From positions 1,736,001 to 1,800,000 of the forward strand of contig NZ_OZ241356.1 of the NCBI RefSeq assembly GCF_965200405.1: a stretch of DNA of 64,000 bases, given 5' to 3'. The stretch comes from Glacieibacterium sp965200405. Lineage in GTDB: Bacteria > Pseudomonadota > Alphaproteobacteria > Sphingomonadales > Sphingomonadaceae. Positions 16,614 to 25,269 of the stretch are shown piece by piece. Below the pieces are notes generated by a model. The model was not told the DNA's origin. It saw only the letters and a list, made by a program, of their open reading frames with translations, and ran no database searches. The translations under genes and the position numbers were made by a program. The stretch's first letter is position 1; the number at the start of each line of letters is the position of its first letter.

Positions 16614-17669
16614 TCAGCCGGGCACCACGCGGTCCCGCCCCATGTGCTTGGCCGAGTAAAGCGCGGCATCGGCGCGGGCGAGCAACGTGTCGGGCGTGTC
16701 GTCGGCGCCGTCTATCGCAGTCCCGGCCGAGAAGCTGACCCGACCCATGCTGCTGCCGTTGTCGCTGCGCCGGATGATCCGTGCCGCCAGTGCGCCGCGC
16801 GCCTGGTCGATCAGCCGGGTCGCATCCATCTGCGCCACCCCGGGCAGCATCACCATGAACTCCTCGCCCCCCAGCCGTCCGACCGCGCCACCATCCCCCG
16901 CCGCAGCATCCAGGTGTTCAGCGACGTAGCGCAGAACCTCGTCGCCCATGGCGTGCCCGAAGCGGTCATTGACCCGCTTGAAGAAGTCGATGTCGACCAT
17001 CGCCACCGACAGCGGACCGTCCCCGACGCGCGCCGCCGCCTGCGCCGCCTCAAGCCGCCTGAGCGCCCCGCGCCGGTTGAGCACGCCCGTCAGCGGATCG
17101 GTGATCGCCGCCGCTTCCGCCGCCTTCAGCCGATTCCGCAGCAGCGCCGTCTCGCCCGCAGCTTGCTCGAGCTCACCGCTAAGCCGCTGGTTGGCCTCCA
17201 CCATCGTTGCCGTTGCCGCACCCAGTCGCTCGATGAGCAGCGCAAGCTCTACGGCATCTGGAGCCGCATGCAGCGCCGCATCCCCACTGGCGATCGCCGC
17301 GCCATAGGTCGCCAGGTCGCTTGCCCCGCTACCCAGCCGTGTAGTCAGCGCCGCCGCCTGCCCATGCGCCGCCTCGACCAGCGCCGCGACGTCCTCTGGG
17401 GCCATCTCGCCGACATGATCGTGGCGGAGCGCCGTCACCGCCGCCATGTCGAACCGTCCCGCATCCAGCGCCGCGGCGACGGCAGCGCTCAGGATCGGAT
17501 CGTCACCCTCGACGTGGCGAAGCAGCAGATCGACGACAGGGGTATCCGGCGAGAGTCCGGTCGTGCCGAGCAAGGCGCGCACCCGGTCGAGCAGCAGCAG
17601 TCGAGGATGCCCAAGCGCTCCGGCGACCTCGGCGGGTCCGATGCTCGTAAAAATGCCCGACTGATCCAC
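16614..17669 (-). CDS. Diguanylate cyclase (GGDEF domain)
   Basis: A 351-residue protein predicted to make cyclic di-GMP. Residues 1-150 are a helical region without a recognised sensor fold. A coiled coil spans about 150-187. The GGDEF domain runs from DPLTGVLNRRG (191-201) through VDIDFFKRVND to the active-site GGEEF (267-271). The inhibitory RxxD site nine residues before GGEEF is missing (Gly at both positions), so product inhibition by that route is unlikely. No membrane segment is seen, suggesting a cytosolic enzyme. It lies 69 bp downstream of a small PEP-CTERM gene on the same strand. Confidence 0.88.
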   Translation of the reverse strand: MDQSGIFTSIGPAEVAGALGHPRLLLLDRVRALLGTTGLSPDTPVVDLLLRHVEGDDPILSAAVAAALDAGRFDMAAVTALRHDHVGEMAPEDVAALVEAAHGQAAALTTRLGSGASDLATYGAAIASGDAALHAAPDAVELALLIERLGAATATMVEANQRLSGELEQAAGETALLRNRLKAAEAAAITDPLTGVLNRRGALRRLEAAQAAARVGDGPLSVAMVDIDFFKRVNDRFGHAMGDEVLRYVAEHLDAAAGDGGAVGRLGGEEFMVMLPGVAQMDATRLIDQARGALAARIIRRSDNGSSMGRVSFSAGTAIDGADDTPDTLLARADAALYSAKHMGRDRVVPG

Positions 17670-17738
17670 CCCGTCCCCCTGTCGCCGTGCCGGTCCATGA
17701 TGCCCGGTAGAACGGCGCGGTGGGGTCGCGGTTTAACC

Positions 17739-17999
17739 TTAGCTGGAAACGATCCGGCTGGGGGTGCGGCGGCGCATGGCGAACCCGGCAATGCCGAGCG
17801 CCGCGATACCGATGCCCCAACTGGCTGGGTCGGTTGATCGGCTCTCGACGCGGGGAATTGGTTGCTCGCGGCGAGCGGGGGTGTCGTCGGTTGCCAATGC
17901 CGGTGGCGCGGTATCGAGTACCACGACGGCGCCAGCGGGCGCTACGCCACACGCCAACAGTGCGAAGATTGCGCGAATTGGCAGCAGAGCCTTGGACAT
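17739..17999 (-). CDS. Small exported protein with a PEP-CTERM-like tail
   Basis: An 86-residue protein with an N-terminal signal peptide (about 1-25) and a C-terminal DPASWGIGIAALGIAG hydrophobic segment followed by FAMRRR, the layout of PEP-CTERM sorting tails, although the usual PEP reads TDP. Only about 35 residues remain between the two, so the mature protein would be a short peptide anchored by the exosortase system. GGAGG lies just before the ATG at 17999, which decides the start. Function unknown. Confidence 0.7.
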   Translation of the reverse strand: MSKALLPIRAIFALLACGVAPAGAVVVLDTAPPALATDDTPARREQPIPRVESRSTDPASWGIGIAALGIAGFAMRRRTPSRIVSS

Positions 18000-18370
18000 C
18001 GCCGATACCTCCGGCATTTGGACGCGGAGCCGGTGAACCCCGCAGTGCAACAAAAGACCGGCACGCCGTCTATCGAAACGCATAGACGTTCGGGGTGAAC
18101 GACGCGTTACCGATACGGTTCCGAAAATCGTTTATTTCCAGTAAAATGGTCTCTAAGCCATTGTTACGAAAAGCTTGCCTGAGCCAATTCGCGTGTGCCA
18201 GCGGGGTCAGGTACCACGTTAACCATGTCCGGCTATCATGCTGCACTTGCTAAGAAAATGCGTGGCCGATTACCGCCTGGGTCAAAGGAACGAGACCGAC
18301 GACGGTATCGCGGACTGGACTTCGCCCGAGGCTGGTGCATTGAGCGCCCAACATCTGGAGTTTTAAGCGA
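18000..18370. other. 371-bp gap between divergent genes
   Basis: This gap separates the small PEP-CTERM gene from the next receptor. The middle (about 18110-18190) is AT-richer than the surroundings and could hold the promoters. I looked for a cobalamin-riboswitch core (B12 box GCCACTG) because the receptor is of a compact BtuB/siderophore-like type, and did not find one. No gene is supported. Confidence 0.4.
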
Positions 18371-20446
18371 ATGCGGTGCAATTTCCTGGTCGCGGCGAGC
18401 ATGGCGTTCGTCGCCCTGCCGGCGTTCGCTGCCGATGCGATCGATGCCGCTGCCGACGGCGGCGAGATCGTCGTCACCGCACTGCCGATCCCGCGCGGCG
18501 ATGCCGCCTACGACATCGTCAGCATCGATCGCGAGCGCCTGACCGGTACCGCCTCCAACCGCATCGAGGATGTGCTGCGCGACGTCGCCGGTTTCCAGCA
18601 GTTCCGCCGCACCGACAGCCGCACCGCCAACCCGACCAGCCAGGGCGCCACCCTGCGCGCGCTCGGTGGCAACGCCTCGTCACGCGCGCTGGTGCTGCTC
18701 GACGGCGCCCCGGTCGCCGATCCCTTTGCCGGCTACATCCCGTGGTTCGCACTGGCTCCTGAGCGCCTCGGTGCCGTCCGGGTGACACGCGGCGCCGGCG
18801 CCGGCGCGTTCGGCAGCGGTGCCCTCGCCGGCACCATCGAATTGCAGAGTGCCGACGCCGCGACCTTGCCGGGCCTGCAAGCCGAACTCGACTATGGCAG
18901 CCGTAACTCGCTGTCCGCCAATGCCGTCGGCAGCGCCAAGCTTGGTGCCGGCAGCGCCTCGGTCTTCGGCCGCTACGACCGCGGCGATGGCTACATCATC
19001 ATTCCGCAGGGCCAGCGCGGCCCCGCCGACATCCCGGCTAAATACCGCCAGGGCAGTCTCGGCTTTCACGTGTCGGCGCCGCTGACCGACGATATCCAGT
19101 TACTGGTCAATGGCCTGGGTTTCAAGGACGACCGCGTGCGCGGTGTTGCCGGCAACGCCACCGACATCACCGGTGCCAATACCAGCGTTCGGTTGTTGGG
19201 GCAGGGCAAGTGGCAGTGGGAAGCGCTCGCCTACCTCCAGTCGATGACCTTCTCCAACACTGTCACCGCGCTCGATGCGACGCGCAGCATCGGCACGCCG
19301 TCGCTGAACCAGTACAACACGCCCGCCACCGGCATCGGCGGCAAGTTCGAGATCCGCCCGTCGGTCGGCGACGGCATCGAATTGCGCCTCGGCGTCGATG
19401 CGCGTGACGAGGTCGGCCGCACCGAGGAAATGTCGCGCTACCTGCTCGGTCGCTTCACACGGTTGCGCGAGGGCGGAGGCCACAACACCGTGTTCGGCGC
19501 CTATGTCGAGGCCAGCGCCGAACCGATCGAGCGCGTCACCCTGACCGCCGGCGGCCGCATCGATCGCTGGAAGATCGCTGACGGCTTCCTGCACGAAGTC
19601 GACGCCCAGACCTTCGCCACCACCATCGACAGCCATCCCGCCGACCGCAGCAAGTGGGAACCGACCGGACGCGGCGGCATCGCCTATGACGTCACCGACG
19701 CGATCAAGCTGCGCGGCGCCGCCTATCTCGGCTACCGCCTGCCGACCCTGAACGAGTTGTACCGGCCGTTCCGCGTCGGCGCCGATGCCACCGGCAGCAA
19801 CGCCGCGCTGCGCCCCGAGCGCCTCAAGGGCGTCGAGGCAGGCGTCGACTTCCGCCCCCTGCCGAGCCTGCGCCTGGGCGTCACCGCCTTCGCCAACCGT
19901 CTCAACAATGCCATCGGCAACGTCACCGTCGGCGTCGGCCCGGGCACTTATCCCGAGGTGGGCTTCGTCGCTGCGGGCGGCATCTACCGCCAGCGCCAGA
20001 ACCTCGACGCCATCGTCGCCAAGGGCATCGAGGCCGAGGCGCACGCCAAGGTCGGCGATTTCCGCCTCGACGGCAGCTATGCCTACACCCGCGCCCGGGT
20101 CCATTCGTCGGGATTGGCAGCCGCTCTCGACGGCCTGCGCCCTGCGCAGACTCCGACCCACCAGGCCAGCGCGACCCTCGGCTGGGTGCCGATCGCCAAT
20201 TCGCTGGTCGCGGTCACCGGTCGCTACATCAGCGGCCAGAGCGAGGACGACCTCGGCGTTCGCCTGCTCGGCGACGTCACGACGCTCGACGCCGTCATCG
20301 AGGTGCCGCTTGCCCGCGGAATCAGCGCAACTCTTCGAGGCGAGAACTTGACCAACACGCTGGTCGATAGCGGCGTCTCCACGACTGGCATCATTGATCG
20401 TGGCACCCCGCGCACGCTGACGATCGGGGTGCGCTTCTCGCGGTAG
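18371..20446 (+). CDS. TonB-dependent receptor, compact BtuB/siderophore-like
   Basis: A 691-residue outer-membrane receptor. Signal peptide residues 1-20; TonB box GGEIVVTALP; plug with IEDVLRDVAGFQQF, LVLLDGAPVADPF and VRVTRGAGAGAFGSGALAGT; barrel with the interior LRGAAYLGYRLPTLNELYRPF block and a C-terminal Arg after TIGVRF. The small size and RLPTLNELYRPF signature fit vitamin B12 or siderophore receptors, but no partner transporter lies nearby. It is followed by a hairpin and then a thiolase-like gene 150 bp later. Confidence 0.85.
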   Translation: MRCNFLVAASMAFVALPAFAADAIDAAADGGEIVVTALPIPRGDAAYDIVSIDRERLTGTASNRIEDVLRDVAGFQQFRRTDSRTANPTSQGATLRALGGNASSRALVLLDGAPVADPFAGYIPWFALAPERLGAVRVTRGAGAGAFGSGALAGTIELQSADAATLPGLQAELDYGSRNSLSANAVGSAKLGAGSASVFGRYDRGDGYIIIPQGQRGPADIPAKYRQGSLGFHVSAPLTDDIQLLVNGLGFKDDRVRGVAGNATDITGANTSVRLLGQGKWQWEALAYLQSMTFSNTVTALDATRSIGTPSLNQYNTPATGIGGKFEIRPSVGDGIELRLGVDARDEVGRTEEMSRYLLGRFTRLREGGGHNTVFGAYVEASAEPIERVTLTAGGRIDRWKIADGFLHEVDAQTFATTIDSHPADRSKWEPTGRGGIAYDVTDAIKLRGAAYLGYRLPTLNELYRPFRVGADATGSNAALRPERLKGVEAGVDFRPLPSLRLGVTAFANRLNNAIGNVTVGVGPGTYPEVGFVAAGGIYRQRQNLDAIVAKGIEAEAHAKVGDFRLDGSYAYTRARVHSSGLAAALDGLRPAQTPTHQASATLGWVPIANSLVAVTGRYISGQSEDDLGVRLLGDVTTLDAVIEVPLARGISATLRGENLTNTLVDSGVSTTGIIDRGTPRTLTIGVRFSR

Positions 20447-20459
20447 GCCCATCGTCTTG

Positions 20460-20481
20460 CCGCCGCTGCGCTTTGCGGCGG
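20460..20481 (+). terminator. Hairpin after the 18371 receptor
   Basis: CCGCCGC (20460-20466) pairs with GCGGCGG (20475-20481) around an 8-nt loop, 13 bp after the receptor stop. No T-run. Confidence 0.45.
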
Positions 20482-20596
20482 AGGACTATTGCACGGTGTC
20501 CGAGGCTCCCGCGTCGCTGACCAAGCGCCGCGGAACGATTGCCAGCATCGCCAGCGCGGCGCATCGACGGCGGCGACCATTACCCGGAGACGCCGC

Positions 20597-22108
20597 ATGA
20601 TCGATCCCCGCACCCCCGTCCTGGTCGGCGTCGCGCAGTTCGTCGACCGCGATTCGCTGTCCGCCGACGCCCTTTCCCCGCTCGACCTGTTGGCGGCGGT
20701 GTCGGGCGCGGCGCTGGCGGACAGCGGGGGCAGGGGGGTCGTCGTCGACACGCTGGCAGTGGTGCGTCTGTTTGCCGATTCGTCGCCGGCCTTCCGCTCG
20801 CCGTTCGGCAGCTATGCCAATCTGCCCAAGTCGCTGGCCGCCCGGCTCGGGCAGGCGCCACGGCGGACGATCTACGGCCCGGTCGGCGGCAACACTCCGC
20901 AGTTGCTGGTCAATCTGCTGGCGGAGAGCATCCGCAGCGGCGCTTCCGATGTCGCGCTGATTGCCGGTGGCGAGGCACTACGGACCCAGGCGCGCGCGCA
21001 AAAGATGGGCTTGGCGCTCGACTGGTCCGAGGATCCGGGCGGCGAGCCGGAGACGCTCGGACCGGAGACGCGGCTGGTCTCGGCGCACGAGGTCGCGCAC
21101 GGCATCGCCATGCCGACCGCGGTCTACCCGCTGTTCGAGAGCGCACTGGCTGCGCATTACGGCGACGACCCGCTGGCCCATCGCCGCCGCATCGGTGCCT
21201 TGATGGCGGGCTTCACGCGGGTCGCGGCGGCCAATTCCTATGCCGCGCTACCGGTCGAGCGGACGGCCGATGAGCTGATCACACCGACGGATGACAACCG
21301 CTACATCGCCTATCCGTACACCAAGTATCTGTGTTCAAACATGTTTGTCGACCAGGCGGCGGCGTTGCTGCTGATGTCGACGGCGGCGGCGGATGCTGCC
21401 GGCGTGCCGGTGTCGGCCCGGGTCTATCTCCACGGCTCGGCGGATGTGCATGACATGATCCTGGTGTCGCAGCGGCTCGACTATCATTCCTCGCCCGCGA
21501 TCCGCGCCGGCGCGGCACAGGCGTTGGCGCAGGCCGGGATCGGTGTCGCGGAGCTCGACCATATCGACCTGTACAGCTGCTTTCCGGTCGCCGTGGAGAT
21601 CGCCGCAGACATGATCGGTCTTGCCCATGACGATCCGCGCGGCCTTACTCTGACCGGCGGGCTGCCTTATTTCGGTGGCCCCGGGAACGCCTATTCGCTG
21701 CACGCCATCGCCGAGATGGCGGCCCGCTGTCACGCCGCGCCCGGCAGCAAGGGGTTGGTCTTTGCCAACGGTGGCTATCTCACCAAGCACAGCTTCGGCG
21801 TCTACTCGACCGACCACCCGGCCAACCCCGCGCGCATCGACCCGACCCTGCTCCAGGCGGCCCTGGACGCGGCCGAGTCTCCTCCCTTTGTCGAATCCCC
21901 TGCAGGCGCCGGTACCGTCGAAGCCATCACCATCCCCCACGAACGCGGCATCCACGGACCTGCGACAGTCATCGTCCGACTCGACAGCGGCCACCGCGCT
22001 CTTGCTGTAATCGACACCGAAGCCGCTGCCCTGATCGACACCCAGGTCGTCGGCCGCCGCGTCAACCTCACCCCAGGGCACCCGATCAACCACGCCCGCT
22101 TCGAATGA
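20597..22108 (+). CDS. Thiolase-like acetyl-CoA acetyltransferase family protein with atypical active site
   Basis: A 503-residue protein of the thiolase superfamily, in the group annotated as acetyl-CoA acetyltransferase. The start RTPVLVGVAQF, the VALIAGGEALRTQ core and GGLPYFGGPGNAYSLHAIAE are recognisable. The usual nucleophile region reads VGGNTPQ (97-102) without Cys, and the usual GHP catalytic His region reads GGPGN; a Cys is kept in DLYSCFPVAVE (about residue 327). A C-terminal extension of about 80 residues looks like a small beta domain. Biosynthetic condensation, acyl transfer or a non-catalytic role are all possible. The ATG at 20597 follows CGGAG. Confidence 0.75.
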   Translation: MIDPRTPVLVGVAQFVDRDSLSADALSPLDLLAAVSGAALADSGGRGVVVDTLAVVRLFADSSPAFRSPFGSYANLPKSLAARLGQAPRRTIYGPVGGNTPQLLVNLLAESIRSGASDVALIAGGEALRTQARAQKMGLALDWSEDPGGEPETLGPETRLVSAHEVAHGIAMPTAVYPLFESALAAHYGDDPLAHRRRIGALMAGFTRVAAANSYAALPVERTADELITPTDDNRYIAYPYTKYLCSNMFVDQAAALLLMSTAAADAAGVPVSARVYLHGSADVHDMILVSQRLDYHSSPAIRAGAAQALAQAGIGVAELDHIDLYSCFPVAVEIAADMIGLAHDDPRGLTLTGGLPYFGGPGNAYSLHAIAEMAARCHAAPGSKGLVFANGGYLTKHSFGVYSTDHPANPARIDPTLLQAALDAAESPPFVESPAGAGTVEAITIPHERGIHGPATVIVRLDSGHRALAVIDTEAAALIDTQVVGRRVNLTPGHPINHARFE

Positions 22109-22164
22109 CGCACTCACCAGTTGCGCCGCCCCTCGCACCCTGCTAACTCGCGCCTCCTACCGGA

Positions 22165-22178
22165 CGGGGCACGCCCCG
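22165..22178 (+). terminator. Short GC hairpin between thiolase-like gene and tRNA-Leu
   Basis: CGGGG-CACG-CCCCG forms a 5- to 6-bp stem with a tight loop, 57 bp after the thiolase-like stop and 15 bp before the tRNA. Too short to be sure of function. Confidence 0.3.
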
Positions 22179-22192
22179 GACACTTGGGTCGT

Positions 22193-22279
22193 GCGGCCAT
22201 GGCGGAACTGGTAGACGCGCAACGTTGAGGTCGTTGTGGCCGAAAGGCCGTGGAAGTTCGAGTCTTCTTGGCCGCACCA
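22193..22279 (+). tRNA. tRNA-Leu (anticodon GAG)
   Basis: An 87-nt class II tRNA. The acceptor GCGGCCA pairs with TGGCCGC, followed by the discriminator A and an encoded CCA (22277-22279). The D arm contains GGCGGAACTGGTAGACGCGC. The anticodon stem CAACG/CGTTG encloses TTGAGGT, giving anticodon GAG (Leu codons CUC/CUU). The variable arm GTGGCCGAAAGGCCGTGG carries a GCC/GGC-paired stem as expected for Leu, and the T arm has GTTCGAGTC. No integrase or attachment duplication is seen next to it. Confidence 0.95.
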
Positions 22280-22345
22280 ATCCCGACCGGTCCCAAGCCC
22301 CGGACTGTCATGTAATCAGGCAGGTTCCGGCGTACAGTCCAGCGA

Positions 22346-22804
22346 CTAGGCCGGCAAATTAGCGCTATCGAGCAGTATCGCATCTATCTTGCGAAGCGTC
22401 GCCGTGAACGCCTGCATCTCCGACCGGTCGAACGTCGCGAACAGCGATTGCTCGAGTTCCAACGCCTTTGGCTCGACTTGCCTGTACAGGTCGCGGCCCG
22501 CCTGGGTCAGCGAAAGGAGATGGGACCGCTTGTCGTCCGGGTTAGGCTGGCGAGCCAGGAGTCCGCGCTTGACCAGGCCCATGGCGGCCCGGCTGACGGT
22601 GACCTTGTCCATCAGCGTGCGCTGTCCGATCGCCTGCTGGGTCACGCCACCGGCTTCGGCAATCACCGCGACCAGCCGCCATTCCGGAATGCTGAGCCCG
22701 AACAACGCCTCATAGGCCGTGGCGATCGCGTTGCTGACCAGGTTGGACGTGAACGACAGCCGGTACGGGACGAAGGCGTCGAGTGAAAGGCCGGTCCGGG
22801 TCAT
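22346..22804 (-). CDS. MarR family transcriptional regulator
   Basis: A 152-residue winged-helix regulator. It has IPEWRLVAVIAEAGGVTQQ, the recognition helix with TLMDKVTVSRAAMGLVKRGL, and the wing RQPNPDDKRSHLLSLT, whose Asp/Arg are conserved in MarR proteins. It is divergent from hppD and opens the tyrosine catabolic cluster, so it probably represses that cluster and responds to an aromatic intermediate such as homogentisate. The ATG at 22804 is chosen; an in-frame GTG at 22828 would place the start inside the probable operator. Confidence 0.85.
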   Translation of the reverse strand: MTRTGLSLDAFVPYRLSFTSNLVSNAIATAYEALFGLSIPEWRLVAVIAEAGGVTQQAIGQRTLMDKVTVSRAAMGLVKRGLLARQPNPDDKRSHLLSLTQAGRDLYRQVEPKALELEQSLFATFDRSEMQAFTATLRKIDAILLDSANLPA

Positions 22805-22807
22805 TAC

Positions 22808-22823
22808 AAAGATAGTATCATTT
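22808..22823. promoter_or_regulatory. AT-rich palindrome between marR and hppD
   Basis: AAAGATAGTATCATTT is a near-perfect inverted repeat centred on GATA-G-TATC (22811-22819), in the 81-bp divergent promoter region, four bases from the MarR start. Size and base composition suit a MarR dimer, so it is a candidate operator for autorepression and hppD control. Confidence 0.45.
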
Positions 22824-22885
22824 GACACCAGATGCGCAATGCAGTCTCATAGTTGCAGATGTTACTTGATTCTCGGGAGCCTGAC

Positions 22886-23926
22886 GTGGACCAGCCGAAT
22901 AACAACCCCCTGGGACTTAATGGCTTCGAGTTCGTCGAATTCACCTCGCCCGACCCGGAAGCAATGGCGCGCCAGTTCGAGCAACTCGGCTTCGTGCCGA
23001 CGCACCGCCACCCGACGAAGAACATCACCCGCTATAAGCAGGGCCGCATCAACCTGATGGTCAATCGGGATGCCGACGGCCGCGTCGCCGCCTTTCGTAA
23101 CGAGCACGGTGCGTCGGCGAGCGCCATGGCGTTCCGGGTCGCCGATCCGGACGCTGCAATGCGCTGGGCGCTGTCGAATGGCGGCAAGCGCACGGCCGAG
23201 GACGACACGGTTATCGAGGGGATCGGCGGATCCTATCTGTACTTCATCAAGGACGGCGAGGACCTGTACGGCAATTGGGCGGAGTTTTCCGGCTGGCAGG
23301 CGGCCGAGGCGGCGAACAATGTCGGGCTCGACCTGCTCGACCATCTGACCCACAATGTCCGGCGCGGCCAGATGCGCGTGTGGTCGGAGTTCTACAAGAC
23401 GCTGTTCGGCTTCGAAGAGCAGAAGTATTTCGACATCAAAGGCAAGGCCACCGGCCTGTTCAGCCAGGCGATGATCGCACCCGACAAGGCCATCCGCATT
23501 CCGCTGAACGAGAGCCAGGACGACAAGAGCCAGATCGAGGAGTTCATCCGCGACTATAACGGCGAGGGCATCCAGCATCTTGCCCTGACGACCGAAGACA
23601 TTTTCGACACTGTCGAGCGGTTGCGGGCGCGCGGCGTCAAGCTGCAGGACACCATCGAAACCTATTACGAGCTGGTCGACAAGCGCGTCCCCGGCCACGG
23701 CGAGGATCTGGAGCGGCTGCGCAAGAACCGCATCCTGATCGACGGCGACATCAAAGACGAGGGCCTGCTCCTGCAGATCTTTACCGAGAACATGTTCGGC
23801 CCGATCTTCTTCGAAATCATCCAGCGCAAGGGCAACGAAGGCTTTGGCAACGGCAACTTCCAGGCGCTGTACGAGTCGATCGAACTCGATCAGATCCGCC
23901 GCGGCGTCGTGACCGTCGACGATTGA
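22886..23926 (+). CDS. hppD: 4-hydroxyphenylpyruvate dioxygenase
   Basis: A 346-residue Fe(II) dioxygenase converting 4-hydroxyphenylpyruvate to homogentisate. It has two VOC-type beta domains; the metal ligands are His153 (in DHLTHNV), His231 (in GIQHLAL) and Glu310 (in FFEIIQRKG). The C-terminal GNGNFQALYESIELDQIRRG is diagnostic. The GTG at 22886 is chosen because CGGGAG lies 7 bp upstream; an ATG at 22859 and a TTG at 22853 are alternatives. It is followed 38 bp later by hmgA, the next enzyme of the pathway. Confidence 0.93.
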   Translation: MDQPNNNPLGLNGFEFVEFTSPDPEAMARQFEQLGFVPTHRHPTKNITRYKQGRINLMVNRDADGRVAAFRNEHGASASAMAFRVADPDAAMRWALSNGGKRTAEDDTVIEGIGGSYLYFIKDGEDLYGNWAEFSGWQAAEAANNVGLDLLDHLTHNVRRGQMRVWSEFYKTLFGFEEQKYFDIKGKATGLFSQAMIAPDKAIRIPLNESQDDKSQIEEFIRDYNGEGIQHLALTTEDIFDTVERLRARGVKLQDTIETYYELVDKRVPGHGEDLERLRKNRILIDGDIKDEGLLLQIFTENMFGPIFFEIIQRKGNEGFGNGNFQALYESIELDQIRRGVVTVDD

Positions 23927-23964
23927 GCGTCGGCACAGCGGATCGAGGGTTGAGGAGAGACGCT

Positions 23965-25269
23965 GTGACGGAACGCGCCGCTGAGCCTGCGTACATGACT
24001 GGCTTCGGCAACAGCTTTGCCAGCGAGGGTGTCGCCGGCGCTCTCCCAGTCGGGCGCAATTCGCCCCAGCGCGTGCCGTTCGGGCTATACGCCGAGCAGC
24101 TGTCGGGGACTGCCTTCACGGCGCCACGGTCGGAGAACCGGCGCGCCTGGTTCTACCGGCTGCGTCCGACCGCGAACCACAAGGCCTTCCAGCCCTACAC
24201 CGGCGCGGCGCACTTGCGTTCGGCGCCGTTCGTGGAGGCGCCTGCTTCGCCCAACCGGTTGCGCTGGGATCCACTGCCGTTGCCCGACGTGCCGACCGAC
24301 TGGGTCGACGGGCTCGTCACCTATGGCGGCAACGGCGACGTCGCCATCGGCTCGGGTGTCGGCATTCATCTGTACGCGGCGAACGTCGACATGACGCGCG
24401 CCTTCTTTTCGGCCGATGGCGAACTGCTGATCGTGCCGCAGGAAGGGCGCCTCCTTGTCGACACCGAGCAAGGCCGCATCGAGCTTGCGCCATTACAGAT
24501 CGCGCTCATCCCGCGCGGCCTGCGATTTCGCGTCTCGCTGCCCGACGGCACTGCCCGCGGCTACGTCCTGGAGAACTACGGCGGCCTGTTCCGGCTTCCC
24601 GATCTCGGGCCGATCGGGTCGAACGGGCTCGCCAACTCTCGCGATTTCGAGACGCCGGTCGCCTGGTTCGAAGACGTCGATGCACCGTGCGAAGTCGTCC
24701 AGAAATTCCAGGGTGGCCTGTGGAGCACCACCCTCGACCATTCGCCGTTCGACGTCGTCGCCTGGCACGGTAACCTGGCGCCGTGCCGCTACGACCTGAC
24801 ACGCTTCAACACCATGAACACCGTCAGCTTCGACCACCCCGACCCCTCGATCTTCACGGTGCTGACCTCGCCGAGCGCAGTCCCGGGGACGGCGAACTGC
24901 GATTTCGTGATTTTTCCGCCGCGTTGGATGGTTGCCGAAGACACGTTCCGGCCACCGTGGTTTCACCGCAACGTGATGAGCGAGTTCATGGGGCTGATCA
25001 CCGGAGCTTATGACGCCAAGGCCGGGGGCTTTTCGCCGGGCGGCGCCAGCCTGCACAACCAGATGAACGGTCATGGTCCCGACCAGGCGAGCTATGACAA
25101 GGCGGTGCGCGACGACCTCAAGCCGCACCGGATCGCGGACACGATGGCGTTCATGTTCGAGACGCGCGACGTCGTCCGGCCGACCGGCTGGGCGATGACT
25201 ACCCCGACGATGCAGCTCGACTATGACGATGTCTGGAGCGGCTTTACCAAGGCACAGGTTCCCCGATGA
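23965..25269 (+). CDS. hmgA: Homogentisate 1,2-dioxygenase
   Basis: A 434-residue Fe(II) ring-cleavage enzyme converting homogentisate to maleylacetoacetate. Motifs are YMTGFGNSFASE at the start, PRSENRRAWFYRLRPT, WHGNLAPCRYDL, and the iron-binding block PPWFHRNVMSEFMG with a second His in SLHNQMNGHGPD. Normal family length. The GTG at 23965 has GAGGAGAG upstream; an in-frame TTG at 23923 overlapping the hppD stop is less likely. Its stop overlaps the fahA start (ATGA). Confidence 0.93.
   Translation: MTERAAEPAYMTGFGNSFASEGVAGALPVGRNSPQRVPFGLYAEQLSGTAFTAPRSENRRAWFYRLRPTANHKAFQPYTGAAHLRSAPFVEAPASPNRLRWDPLPLPDVPTDWVDGLVTYGGNGDVAIGSGVGIHLYAANVDMTRAFFSADGELLIVPQEGRLLVDTEQGRIELAPLQIALIPRGLRFRVSLPDGTARGYVLENYGGLFRLPDLGPIGSNGLANSRDFETPVAWFEDVDAPCEVVQKFQGGLWSTTLDHSPFDVVAWHGNLAPCRYDLTRFNTMNTVSFDHPDPSIFTVLTSPSAVPGTANCDFVIFPPRWMVAEDTFRPPWFHRNVMSEFMGLITGAYDAKAGGFSPGGASLHNQMNGHGPDQASYDKAVRDDLKPHRIADTMAFMFETRDVVRPTGWAMTTPTMQLDYDDVWSGFTKAQVPR

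Noticed and set aside
18000..18370. Cobalamin riboswitch before the compact receptor
   Set aside because: No B12-box or conserved core could be found.
19100..20452. 450-codon minus-strand frame opposite the receptor at 18371
   Set aside because: Shadow of the receptor's codon bias; no ribosome site or domain.
22193..22279. tRNA-associated integration site
   Set aside because: No integrase, no duplicated tRNA 3' end and no shift in base composition next to it.
22114..22383. 89-codon minus-strand frame across the tRNA-Leu gene
   Set aside because: It runs through a complete tRNA and has no protein-like features.
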